Both the position numbers and the translations under genes were made by a program. The notes beneath the pieces are model-generated. The model was not told where the DNA came from. It searched no databases and saw only the letters and a list, made by a program, of their open reading frames with translations. 9,776 nucleotides of DNA from NCBI GenBank assembly GCA_012961305.1, contig DTZQ01000664.1, forward strand, positions 1 through 9,776, read 5' to 3'. Shown in pieces: positions 1 to 6,254 of this stretch. The stretch's first letter is position 1. Each line of letters begins with the position of its first letter. The DNA comes from Armatimonadota bacterium. Its GTDB lineage: Bacteria > Armatimonadota > UBA10988 > DTZQ01.

Positions 1-60
1 CCGGTCCTCGAAGGAAGCGAGAATATCAGCCTCCGGCTGAGTAGTCACGGAAGCAAAATC

Positions 61-402
61 ATGGCTCAGCAAAATGTCAGTTACAATGTCACGGTAACGG
101 TTTCTCCGCGGGGAGCAACGGTGGTAGTGCGTTCGGCGGAGGATGAAGTGCTGTGGGAAGAGACCTACACGGTACGAGAACTGGCGTTGGTACGCCACGC
201 AGTTAACGGTAACGAACAGCAAGCGCGGGAACGTTTGGCCTCCTTCACGGTAGGATTGGTTTTGCAGCAGCAGCAACAGCGAACCCAAGCACAGCGGGAT
301 GCCTTGGAACGGCGCTTGCAAGAAGCGGTAGCGGACGAAGATTATGAGTTAGCAGCCCGGTTGCGTAACCGGCTCAGTCAACTGGACCAAGAAGGAACAT
401 AG
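61..402 (+). CDS. Small UVR-motif protein of unknown function
   Basis: The 113-residue product has two parts. Residues 5-40 alternate polar and beta-branched residues (Val, Thr, Tyr), which suggests a small beta sheet. Residues 50-110 look helical: a glutamine run at about 69-73, then a segment (about 82-109) with the hallmark of the UVR motif, Glu-Asp-Tyr-Glu-Leu-Ala-Ala-Arg-Leu-Arg followed by a Leu-x-x-Leu helix. In UvrB, UvrC, McsA and Clp ATPases this short helical hairpin mediates protein-protein contacts. No catalytic domain is visible, so this is probably an adaptor or regulatory protein. The ATG has a weak GGAAG Shine-Dalgarno 7 nt upstream. The reading frame has no stop between base 1 and the ATG, so an N-terminal extension beyond the window cannot be excluded. 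Other frames stop at 38-40 and 42-44, where an upstream gene could end. The function is not recognised. Confidence 0.75.
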   Translation: MAQQNVSYNVTVTVSPRGATVVVRSAEDEVLWEETYTVRELALVRHAVNGNEQQARERLASFTVGLVLQQQQQRTQAQRDALERRLQEAVADEDYELAARLRNRLSQLDQEGT

Positions 403-445
403 TTTGGGCCGCTGGTTGGTGTTTGGAGTCTTTCCCCTTAGTAGT

Positions 446-483
446 GGGCAAAGGGTCGGAGGGGGAGTTCCAGGGGAATGGGG
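446..483 (+). other. Potential G-quadruplex motif
   Basis: Five G-tracts of 3, 3, 5, 4 and 4 bases are separated by loops of 4, 5, 7 and 3 nt. This satisfies the usual pattern of at least four G3+ tracts with loops of 1-7 nt. It starts 44 nt after the stop codon of the UVR-motif gene, so it would lie in that gene's 3' untranslated RNA if transcription continues. Whether it folds or matters is inference. Confidence 0.4.
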
Positions 484-541
484 TCACCCGGAAGGGCAAT
501 GAGGGCATAGGTGGCAGGTACGGCAATAGGCCGAGGTAGGT

Positions 542-568
542 TTGAGGGAGATGTGAGGGGAACATAAT
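542..568 (+). promoter_or_regulatory. Weak candidate promoter for the zinc-ribbon gene
   Basis: TTGAGG (542-547) and CATAAT (563-568) are 15 bp apart. The -35 matches TTGACA at four of six positions and the -10 matches TATAAT at five of six, but the spacer is short. It lies about 65 bp before the zinc-ribbon start. Read-through from the upstream gene is an equally good explanation for expression. Confidence 0.25.
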
Positions 569-589
569 CCGGCAAGTAAACGTTAGGAA

Positions 590-606
590 TCTGGGGAGAG
601 CCCAGA
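590..606 (+). promoter_or_regulatory. Small hairpin upstream of the zinc-ribbon gene
   Basis: TCTGGG (590-595) pairs perfectly with CCCAGA (601-606) around a 5-nt loop. The hairpin ends 15 nt before the Shine-Dalgarno GGGAG (622-626). There is no U-tract, so it is not an intrinsic terminator. A 6-bp stem can occur by chance. Confidence 0.25.
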
Positions 607-633
607 GAAGGGTGGTAAATTGGGAGCGAGGCC

Positions 634-960
634 ATGATTCGTTGTCGAAAGTGTGGACACCGTATCTGCTACGATGAGTTAGTGGGGTTACATCTCAATG
701 AACTCTGGCCCCAAGCGGTGCTGATTTACCGCTGTCAAGGTTGTCGCCATGAGGATGCCGTACCGGTGCCCCGGGAAATTCTGCAAACAGACCTCCACAT
801 TTACGGGCGGCATGATTTCCATGTCTCCCCCGGCCGCATCGTCAATGAATGCTCTGCCCAGCGCATGTTGGAAATTGAAAAACTGGGGGAGATTACCAGC
901 GATGAAATCATTGACTTCTGTGAACAACTGAATTCCCTCCATTCGGTGCCCAAGGAGTAA
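634..960 (+). CDS. Small zinc-ribbon protein of unknown function
   Basis: The 108-residue product starts with a treble-clef or zinc-ribbon-like arrangement: Cys4-x2-Cys7 and Cys34-x2-Cys37, each in a Cys-x-x-Cys-(Gly/Arg) turn, as in many rubredoxin-type knuckles. The rest (about 45-108) is acidic and mixed alpha/beta. It ends in a helical stretch around Ser-Asp-Glu-Ile-Ile-Asp-Phe, with single cysteines at 73 and 95. No signal peptide or membrane segment is visible, so it is likely cytoplasmic. The ATG is well supported by GGGAG (622-626) with a 7-nt spacer. It lies on the same strand as the UVR-motif gene before it and the sigma gene after it, but gaps of 231 and 252 bp argue against a tight operon. 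Proteins of this kind often bind nucleic acid or another protein; the actual role is unknown. Confidence 0.8.
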   Translation: MIRCRKCGHRICYDELVGLHLNELWPQAVLIYRCQGCRHEDAVPVPREILQTDLHIYGRHDFHVSPGRIVNECSAQRMLEIEKLGEITSDEIIDFCEQLNSLHSVPKE

Positions 961-1033
961 TTGCCACTCTAAACATACACTTCCCAGCGGCACGTAAGAA
1001 CCCCGAATTAAAAATTAGGCCCGGCAAGGGCTC

Positions 1034-1060
1034 TTGACAATCGGAGAGATGTGCTATACT
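1034..1060 (+). promoter_or_regulatory. Sigma-70-type promoter P1 of the sigma-factor gene
   Basis: A perfect -35 TTGACA (1034-1039) and a -10 TATACT (1055-1060) are separated by 15 bp. A TG two bases before the -10 (1052-1053) gives an extended -10, which can compensate for the short spacer. Transcription would begin near 1067, leaving a leader of about 146 nt before the preferred start codon at 1213. Confidence 0.65.
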
Positions 1061-1092
1061 TTAACCGATATTCTACCCTTTGCCGGTTAAGT
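1058..1092 (+). promoter_or_regulatory. Dyad over the P1 -10 and start site, possible operator
   Basis: TTAACCG (1061-1067) is a perfect inverted copy of CGGTTAA (1084-1090). Allowing one extra T in the left arm extends the match to ACTT(T)AACCG / CGGTTAAGT (1058-1067 / 1084-1092), with 16 bp between the arms. The left arm overlaps the -10 and the expected start site, so most of it would be missing from the transcript. That fits a protein-binding operator better than an RNA hairpin. The binding factor is unknown. Confidence 0.45.
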
Positions 1093-1103
1093 ACCGTTCT
1101 CAC

Positions 1104-1131
1104 CTTACAGGCCACGCAGGCTGGTTATAAT
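1104..1131 (+). promoter_or_regulatory. Candidate second promoter P2 of the sigma-factor gene
   Basis: A perfect -10 TATAAT (1126-1131) is preceded at 16 bp by CTTACA (1104-1109), a four-of-six match to the -35 consensus. Transcription would start near 1138 and give a leader of about 75 nt. It lies just downstream of the dyad, so the two promoters could be controlled differently. Confidence 0.45.
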
Positions 1132-1165
1132 TTCGGTGGAGAGGAGCGGAGATGCAGGGATGTCT

Positions 1166-1182
1166 AATCCGGCCTGCGGATT
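1166..1182 (+). promoter_or_regulatory. Leader hairpin just before the sigma-gene Shine-Dalgarno
   Basis: AATCCG (1166-1171) pairs perfectly with CGGATT (1177-1182) around the loop GCCTG. It ends 9 nt before the purine-rich GGGAGGAG (1192-1199). It would lie in the transcript from either candidate promoter, and it fits a translation start at 1213 better than one at the GTG at 1186. A modest role in translation or RNA stability is possible; chance is not excluded. Confidence 0.35.
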
Positions 1183-1212
1183 CACGTGGTTGGGAGGAGT
1201 TGGACGGGAAAA

Positions 1213-2115
1213 ATGGCCCCAAAAGAAAACCGGGAGAACTTCGAGCCCCTGTTGGATTTGGAGACGGAACCGGAGGTTCCGCTCTCGGATGCGCTGGCAG
1301 CGTGGATGAAAAGAATTGAAAATGTGCCTCTTCTGCAACCGGAAGAGGAAATTTATCTGGCCAAACGCATTGAGGCCGGGGATGAGCGTGCTTATCATCG
1401 GTTGGTAGAATCCAATTTGCGTTTGGTCCTGCGGGTAGCCCGGAAATACTCGCGCATTTGTCGGGGATCATCCCTTTCTTTAGAAGACCTCATTCAGGAG
1501 GGAAACATTGGCCTCATGAACGCGGCCCGGCGTTTTGATTACCGTAAAGGGTTTCGCTTCAGCACCTATGCCCTTTACTGGATACAGCAGGCCATCAGCC
1601 GGGCAGTAGCGGACAAGGGCCGGATAATTCGCCTCCCTGCCTACATGATGGAATCCCTCAGCAAAATCAGCCAGGCTACGGTGCGCCTGACCCAACATTT
1701 AGGCCGCCAGCCGACCCTGGAAGAGTTGGCCCGGGAGTTGGGCATTTCGGAGACCAAATTGGCCCTAATGTTGCAGCGCACGGCGGAACCTCTATCCTTT
1801 GAAGCCACCCTTGACAGTAGCGATGGGGATGCCCCTGAACTGGCCGACTTTCTGCCGGACAAGCAGGCCGTGGCCCCCGACGAGGCGGCCATTCACGCCT
1901 CCCTCCATGAACAGCTGGAAGCCGTACTTTCTCGCCTCTCCCCACGTGAACAGAGCATACTCCGCCTGCGCTTTGGCCTCGACGATGGGGACACTCATAC
2001 CTTAGAAGAAGTAGCCAGCCGCCTCGAACTCAGCCGCGAGCGGGTGCGCCAGATTGAAAAGCGGGCCCTGGAGAAACTGCGCGAGGACAAAAACTTCCAA
2101 CTCCACTCCCACTGA
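1213..2115 (+). CDS. RNA polymerase sigma factor, RpoD/SigA (sigma-70) family
   Basis: This protein directs RNA polymerase to promoters. Of the 300 residues, about 26-57 match region 1.2. Region 2 (about 58-143) includes Asp-Leu-Ile-Gln-Glu-Gly-Asn-Ile-Gly-Leu (core binding) and Phe-Ser-Thr-Tyr-Ala-Leu-Tyr-Trp-Ile-Gln-Gln-Ala (-10 reading). Region 3 spans about 145-220. Region 4 (about 237-292) has the helix-turn-helix with Arg275, Glu276 and Arg279 at the -35-contacting positions. Region 1.1 and the non-conserved insert of E. coli RpoD are absent. Tyr122 replaces the first of the two promoter-melting tryptophans; Trp123 and Gln126 (E. coli Gln437) are kept. The frame is open from a GTG at 1186, but that has no Shine-Dalgarno. 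The ATG at 1213 has GGGAGGAG 13 nt upstream and is preferred. It could be the housekeeping sigma or a group 2 alternative; the lack of region 1.1 and the Tyr lean toward group 2. It converges with the glycosyltransferase gene after a 24-bp gap with no visible terminator. Confidence 0.93.
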   Translation: MAPKENRENFEPLLDLETEPEVPLSDALAAWMKRIENVPLLQPEEEIYLAKRIEAGDERAYHRLVESNLRLVLRVARKYSRICRGSSLSLEDLIQEGNIGLMNAARRFDYRKGFRFSTYALYWIQQAISRAVADKGRIIRLPAYMMESLSKISQATVRLTQHLGRQPTLEELARELGISETKLALMLQRTAEPLSFEATLDSSDGDAPELADFLPDKQAVAPDEAAIHASLHEQLEAVLSRLSPREQSILRLRFGLDDGDTHTLEEVASRLELSRERVRQIEKRALEKLREDKNFQLHSH

Positions 2116-2139
2116 CCTCCAGACAACCTTCCCTCGACC

Positions 2140-3006
2140 TCAACTGTCCCCCATACCCCAGCCCTCCCGATTGCGCACAATGGAAGGGTCTGCGGCGATA
2201 AGGCGGTGATTTTCCTCCCAGTAGCGGCGGATGAGGGCCTCCTGCGCCGGCGAATCCTGAGCGAAGTCCCACTTGCGCCGATGCCATTGGTGGAGCAGGG
2301 CGGTGCGGTCGTGAATCCAGACAGGTTCCAAGCCATCCCGCCGGGCCCGACGCAAGAGGTCTTCATCCATGCCCCCCCAAAGTCGCAGCCGTTCGTCGTA
2401 ACCCCGGACCCTGAAGAACCAAGCCCGAGGGGCAGCCTGACAGCCCCCTGTGCCGCTGCGGTCATGCCAGGTGGCCATCCGGCAGAGGCGCCCAAATTCC
2501 GCCCGCAGGTCCGTCTCTGGCCTGAGGGCCCCGGCCGGCAGGTCCCGGAACTGACACAGCACTAAGCAGGGGCCGTAGCCGGTCAAAACGCGCAAAACGG
2601 TCTCTACGAAGTTGGGCGCAAAGAGCAGGTCAATGTCAGTGCTGAGGATGAACTCCGCGGTTGGAGAGGTGTGCTGAATGGCGATGTTTAGAGCCCGCGA
2701 TTTGTTCCACACCGGACCGTCGGGGGTGTAAATGTACCGCGCTCCGTGGCGGGCACACCGGGCACGAATGTCCCGGGCGTGGTCGGGTTCGCTGCCAAAG
2801 TCGCAAACCACAATTTCCACCTGCTCCGGCGGCACGGTTTGCCTGCGCAGGGTTTGCAAGAAGTTCTCCACCCGCTGGCCGGAGCGATTGCGCACGGCCA
2901 CCACTACCCCCAGGGGCCGTTCCCACACCCGGCGCGGCAGAAGGTAGTAACACCGCCATTTGCGCCACCTGCGCCCCAGTTTGACCCCCAGTTCACGCAG
3001 ACTCAC
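2140..3006 (-). CDS. Family 2-type glycosyltransferase with galactosyltransferase-like C-terminal segment
   Basis: The 288-residue product has the GT-A fold signature. A first strand at about 33-43 (Val-Val-Val-Ala-Val-Arg-Asn-Arg) is followed by Asp69, then Trp-Asn-Lys-Ser-Arg-Ala-Leu-Asn at 100-107. The DxD metal/nucleotide-sugar motif is Thr-Asp124-Ile-Asp126. Residues about 187-221 contain Arg-Gly-Tyr-Asp-Glu ... Trp-Gly-Gly-Met-Asp-Glu-Asp, the pattern of the Glyco_transf_7C region of galactosyltransferases and chondroitin-polymerase-like enzymes. A His at 239 may help bind metal. It probably transfers a sugar from a nucleotide-sugar in the cytoplasm; neither donor nor acceptor can be read. 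No membrane segment is visible. The start is GTG with GGAGG (3016-3020) 9 nt upstream. It overlaps the end of the preceding glycosyltransferase gene by 14 bp, so the two are translationally coupled. Confidence 0.88.
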   Translation of the reverse strand: MSLRELGVKLGRRWRKWRCYYLLPRRVWERPLGVVVAVRNRSGQRVENFLQTLRRQTVPPEQVEIVVCDFGSEPDHARDIRARCARHGARYIYTPDGPVWNKSRALNIAIQHTSPTAEFILSTDIDLLFAPNFVETVLRVLTGYGPCLVLCQFRDLPAGALRPETDLRAEFGRLCRMATWHDRSGTGGCQAAPRAWFFRVRGYDERLRLWGGMDEDLLRRARRDGLEPVWIHDRTALLHQWHRRKWDFAQDSPAQEALIRRYWEENHRLIAADPSIVRNREGWGMGDS

Positions 3007-4315
3007 GGCTACAGACCTCCACTAAAATTCGATAGAACTGTTCCCCCTGCCGTTTTCGCTCCCAATACCCCAGCCGCCGGTCACAGCAGAGGGGCAGGCG
3101 GTCGGCCTGCTGTAACAGCCTTTCCAGGGCCGGACGGATGGCGGTCGGCTGATTGGAAGCCAGAAACACCTGCGGCTGGTCGCGCAGCAGGCGATACAAA
3201 TCGCCCCGCGGCGGCAGCAGGGCCAGGATGGGCTTGCCCGTGGCCAAATACTCAAAGGTCTTGGCCGGCACCCAGGCCTCGCCGCCGGGGCCGTCATAAT
3301 GAACCAGCAGGAGAGCATCGGCCCGCAGCAAATGTCGCACGGCCTCGGCGTGGGAAGTCTGCCCCCGATACTCCACCAGCGCAGCGACCCCGCAGTTCTC
3401 CACCAAAGCCGCCAGTTCCGCCTCCCCCCCCTGGGCCAGCGGGCCCAGCAGTACCACCCGCAGCCGCCTTTGCAGTTCCGGCCGCGCGACCGTCAGTTCC
3501 CCCAGCGCGCCCAGGAAAGGGTCTAACCGATACACTGGCGGATAGGCCGGGTCGGGGGACAAATTGATAGTTCCCGCGTACACCAGGGTGAACCGGTCCT
3601 CGTCCTGTGGGGGCAGAGGAACGGCGAAGTCGGCCCGGTCGAAGCCGTTCATCAGCGGGACGAGTTTGTCCGGGGGCAGGTTGGGATAGAGGCAAAGGAA
3701 GGTCTCCTTCAACGTTTCCGTATTGGTTATCACCCGGTTGGCCGCCCGCAAGACTGCATGTTCCAACTTTCGCTCCCACCGTTGCCGCAGGGGGGAAGAG
3801 TCCCGCGCCCGCCAGAGGGGATTGGTCGTCCAGGCATCCCGAAAGTCGGCCACCCAGGGCCGGCCCGTAAGCCGCTGGAGCGTCCACCCGATGAGATGGG
3901 CCGAATGGGGTGGCGAAGTCGTGTACAGAACGTCCATCCCGGTGCGGCAAATGAGGCCCAATCCAACCAGACAGGCAAAGGGCCACCAGCCGACCTGTGG
4001 GTCCGGCGCGGTGAAGAGAAACCGCCCCCACGCCCGCAGCCTCCGCAACCGCTGCCACAGAGAAGGGCGAACTACTGAGCGCACAACCCGATGGGCAGTG
4101 AGGAGGGGTTGCCAGGCCCGCGTGCGGTGTACCGTGACCCTCGCCGGTATAGCCTGCCAACTCTCCTCCGCGCGGGCCGGATAATACTCCGGCTCCACCG
4201 TCAGCACATGTACCTGGCACCCTTGTTCGGTCAGACTGCGGCTGAACCGCAGGGTGCGCTGTACCCCTACGGTGTTGGCGGGAGGAAAATGGTAAGCGAT
4301 GAGCAATACCTTCAC
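2993..4315 (-). CDS. Family 4-type glycosyltransferase (GT-B fold)
   Basis: From the GTG at 4315 the product is 440 residues and begins Val/Met-Lys-Val-Leu-Leu-Ile-Ala-Tyr-His-Phe-Pro-Pro. This is the typical first strand and loop of GT4 enzymes, followed by a Val-Gly-Val-Gln-Arg motif. Ala-Asp-Phe-Arg-Asp-Ala-Trp (about 156-162) closes the N-terminal Rossmann domain region, and Asn-Gly-Phe-Asp (about 223-226) marks the hinge. The C-terminal domain has Pro-Ala-Lys-Thr-Phe-Glu-Tyr-Leu-Ala-Thr-Gly-Lys-Pro (about 350-362), the nucleotide-sugar-binding Glu region of the family. The frame also opens from TTG at 4327, overlapping the exporter's stop codon, but that has no Shine-Dalgarno. The GTG at 4315 has GAGG (4322-4325) 6 nt upstream. 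It sits between the ABC exporter gene and a second glycosyltransferase gene and probably adds a sugar to the same glycan. Donor and acceptor are unknown. Confidence 0.88.
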   Translation of the reverse strand: MKVLLIAYHFPPANTVGVQRTLRFSRSLTEQGCQVHVLTVEPEYYPARAEESWQAIPARVTVHRTRAWQPLLTAHRVVRSVVRPSLWQRLRRLRAWGRFLFTAPDPQVGWWPFACLVGLGLICRTGMDVLYTTSPPHSAHLIGWTLQRLTGRPWVADFRDAWTTNPLWRARDSSPLRQRWERKLEHAVLRAANRVITNTETLKETFLCLYPNLPPDKLVPLMNGFDRADFAVPLPPQDEDRFTLVYAGTINLSPDPAYPPVYRLDPFLGALGELTVARPELQRRLRVVLLGPLAQGGEAELAALVENCGVAALVEYRGQTSHAEAVRHLLRADALLLVHYDGPGGEAWVPAKTFEYLATGKPILALLPPRGDLYRLLRDQPQVFLASNQPTAIRPALERLLQQADRLPLCCDRRLGYWERKRQGEQFYRILVEVCSRESA

Positions 4316-4323
4316 CGTTCGCC

Positions 4324-6075
4324 TCAAGCCACGGCGGGCAGTGACATGACTTTTCCCTCTTCCTCCAAGGCCGCGGGAGTAATTTCCACTAACTCCCCTT
4401 CCTGCAGCCGAAAGACGCGGTGCACTCCCTGCAACGCCGTTAGGTGGTGGCTGATGAGCAAAGTCGTCCGCCCCTCCATTAGCCGTTGGAGGGCCTCTCG
4501 TACGGCCGCGCTCGTCTCCTCATCCAGGGAAGAGGTGGCTTCGTCCAGAATCAGAACCTTCGGGTCGCGCAAAAGGGCCCGGGCAATGGCCAACCGTTGG
4601 CGTTGCCCGCCGGAGAGTTTAACCCCCCGGTCGCCGATGAAGGTGTCATAGCCCGCGGGCAGGGCCAGTATGAACTCATGGGCATTGGCCGCCCGCGCCG
4701 CCGCTTCGATTTCCGCCTCTGCTGCCTCGGGGCGCGCATAGGCCAGGTTCTCCCGTACCGTGCCGCTGAACAGACCCACCTCTTGGGGCACCAGAGCGAT
4801 TTGGGCCAGCAAAGAAGCCGGGTCTATCTCCCCCACCTCCACCCCATCGAAGAGGATGCTTCCCCGCTGCGGCCGATACAATCCCAGCAAAAGGTGCACT
4901 AAGGTCGTCTTGCCCACGCCGCTGGGGCCGATGAGGGCCACCCGCTCCCCCGGTTCCAGGGTCAAACTCACCTCCTTGAGCACCGGCGGTCGGCCAGGAT
5001 AGGCAAAGGTCACCTTCCGCAGTTCCACCCGTCCGCGCAGGAGGCAAGAGCGGCGGGGCCGGGGCTGCGGCTCCGTTACCGGTTGCTCCTGTAACAGGGC
5101 AAAGAGCCTCTGCCCCGCTCCCAGGGCTTGCTGGTAGCGCACGTTGGTTTGGCTGAGGGCACTCAGGGCGCTGTACATGGTGCGCAGGGCAGCAATGAAG
5201 GCAATGACCACTCCGAAGGTAAGGTCGCCCCGCAGAATGCGCCAGCCGCCCACCCACACCACCGCCGCAAAGCCCAACAGCGCTGCCAGTTCCACGCTGA
5301 ACTCCACTACCGTACCCAGCCGCGCATTGCGCAGGGCCACTTCTTGCACCTCGTCGTTGTGGCGGCGGAACTTCTCCAGTTCGTAATCCGTGCGGTGGAA
5401 AGCCCGCACTACTCGCAGGTTGGTCAGGGCCTCCAAAAATACTGTGGTCAGCCGGGCCAGGGCCTCCTGATGGGCCCGGCTGAGGGCCTTCAGTTTGAGT
5501 TTGGAGGCGTTGTTTACCAGCAGCAGGAAGGGAAACACCGCAAAGGAAAGCAGGCCCAATTGCCAGTCCAAATAGAAAACCAGTCCGATGCAGCCTAAGA
5601 TGGTGAACGGCGCGGTGAGGGCCTCAACCAGTCCGTTGTGGATGAGGAACTGCAGCGCGGTCACATCGTTGGTCAGGCAGGAGACCAAATGGCCGGTCCG
5701 CTGCTCGTCGAAGAAGGTAAGCGGCAAGCGATGCAGATGGGCATACAGGTCCCGCCGCAGGTCTGTAGCGACCCGGTGTTTGATGACCAGGGCCAAGTAC
5801 TTGGTCACCGATTGGCACGTCCGACGGGCCAGGAAGACCAGCACTAAGAGGGCCACACTGCGGTTGAGGGCGGTCAGGCTGCGCTGCTGAAGGGCCCCAT
5901 CGGTCAAGTCGCGCAGCACCAGCGGAATGGCCAAGTTGAACCCTATCACCCCTACCGCCGCCGCCAAAGCCCCCACCAAAGCCGACCAGTGAACCGTTAG
6001 ATAGGGCCAGAACCACCGAAAGCAACCCGGTCCCCCACCCTCCGTGCTCCCCAGTTTTGTCGCTGCCTCGCTCAT
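4324..6075 (-). CDS. MsbA-like ABC exporter, fused membrane and ATPase domains
   Basis: From the ATG at 6075 the product is 583 residues, the usual size of a half-transporter that works as a homodimer. Residues about 25-310 form the membrane domain, with six hydrophobic segments (roughly 30-52, 72-90, 150-170, 173-189, 262-280, 286-303). The ATPase domain has Walker A Gly-Pro-Ser-Gly-Val-Gly-Lys-Thr (383-390), a Q-loop Gln431, the signature Leu-Ser-Gly-Gly-Gln (487-491), Walker B ending Asp511-Glu512, and an H-loop His543. All catalytic residues are present. The family flips lipid-linked molecules, lipid A, peptides or drugs outward. The two coupled glycosyltransferase genes downstream suggest a glycolipid or lipid-linked glycan, which is inference. 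The frame extends to TTG at 6114, but the ATG has GGGAG 9 nt upstream and fits better. I see no convincing - strand promoter before it. It is the first gene of the three-gene operon. Confidence 0.92.
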   Translation of the reverse strand: MSEAATKLGSTEGGGPGCFRWFWPYLTVHWSALVGALAAAVGVIGFNLAIPLVLRDLTDGALQQRSLTALNRSVALLVLVFLARRTCQSVTKYLALVIKHRVATDLRRDLYAHLHRLPLTFFDEQRTGHLVSCLTNDVTALQFLIHNGLVEALTAPFTILGCIGLVFYLDWQLGLLSFAVFPFLLLVNNASKLKLKALSRAHQEALARLTTVFLEALTNLRVVRAFHRTDYELEKFRRHNDEVQEVALRNARLGTVVEFSVELAALLGFAAVVWVGGWRILRGDLTFGVVIAFIAALRTMYSALSALSQTNVRYQQALGAGQRLFALLQEQPVTEPQPRPRRSCLLRGRVELRKVTFAYPGRPPVLKEVSLTLEPGERVALIGPSGVGKTTLVHLLLGLYRPQRGSILFDGVEVGEIDPASLLAQIALVPQEVGLFSGTVRENLAYARPEAAEAEIEAAARAANAHEFILALPAGYDTFIGDRGVKLSGGQRQRLAIARALLRDPKVLILDEATSSLDEETSAAVREALQRLMEGRTTLLISHHLTALQGVHRVFRLQEGELVEITPAALEEEGKVMSLPAVA

Positions 6076-6209
6076 GGGTTTGGACTCCCGCACCCCTGTG
6101 CTCGCTATATGCAAATTCGATGCCTAAATCCCTTTTCCTTCTTCCCGCTATTCCAGATGGCTAAACTTCGCCCCAATCGCCCGAAAACTCCCAGAAATCA
6201 AATTCGCAC

Positions 6210-6239
6210 TTGACAAAGGATGAACTTTTGTAATACAAT
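6210..6239 (+). promoter_or_regulatory. Sigma-70-type promoter of the aminotransferase operon
   Basis: A perfect -35 TTGACA (6210-6215) and a -10 TACAAT (6234-6239; five of six) are 18 bp apart. Transcription would start near 6246. The -10 lies within a perfect 11-bp dyad, TTGTA-A-TACAA (6228-6238), and ACAAAG (6213-6218) nearly mirrors CTTTTGT (6225-6231) in the spacer. A regulator could therefore bind here. The region lies between divergent transcription units. Confidence 0.7.
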
Positions 6240-6254
6240 GCCAGTTGGGAAATC

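Larger units (their letters stand above)
403..633. other. G-rich intergenic region
   Basis: These 231 bp separate the UVR-motif gene from the zinc-ribbon gene. The + strand carries many runs of three or more G. It holds a G-quadruplex pattern (446-483), a weak promoter-like pair (542-568) and a small hairpin (590-606), listed separately. The - strand is open for 65 codons (635 to 438) as a proline- and leucine-rich reading frame without a Shine-Dalgarno. I do not call it a gene because C-runs on that strand are enough to produce it. No terminator with a U-tract is seen after the first gene. Confidence 0.6.

Noticed and set aside
265..280. CAG/CAA codon run as a microsatellite repeat
   Set aside because: Five glutamine codons within a coiled or helical segment; too short to treat as a repeat feature.
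1018..1032. GCCC / GGGC hairpin just before the P1 -35, as a terminator for the zinc-ribbon gene
   Set aside because: The stem is only 4-5 bp and is not followed by a U-tract.
2746..3567. Long + strand open frame opposite the two glycosyltransferase genes
   Set aside because: Its translation is low-complexity Pro/Arg/Ala-rich, as expected for the antisense of GC-rich genes, and it has no domain pattern.
3294..4220. Long - strand open frame in a second phase of the GT4-type gene
   Set aside because: It is Gly/Ala/Arg-rich shadow sequence overlapping a gene with clear family motifs.
6112..6206. Direct repeat of CAAATTCG at 6112-6119 and 6199-6206 between the divergent operons
   Set aside because: Only two 8-bp copies, 87 bp apart, with no relation to a promoter element; likely chance.
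6076..6210. A - strand promoter for the exporter operon
   Set aside because: No pair of -35 and -10 hexamers with acceptable spacing was convincing; CATATA near 6107 lacks a -35.
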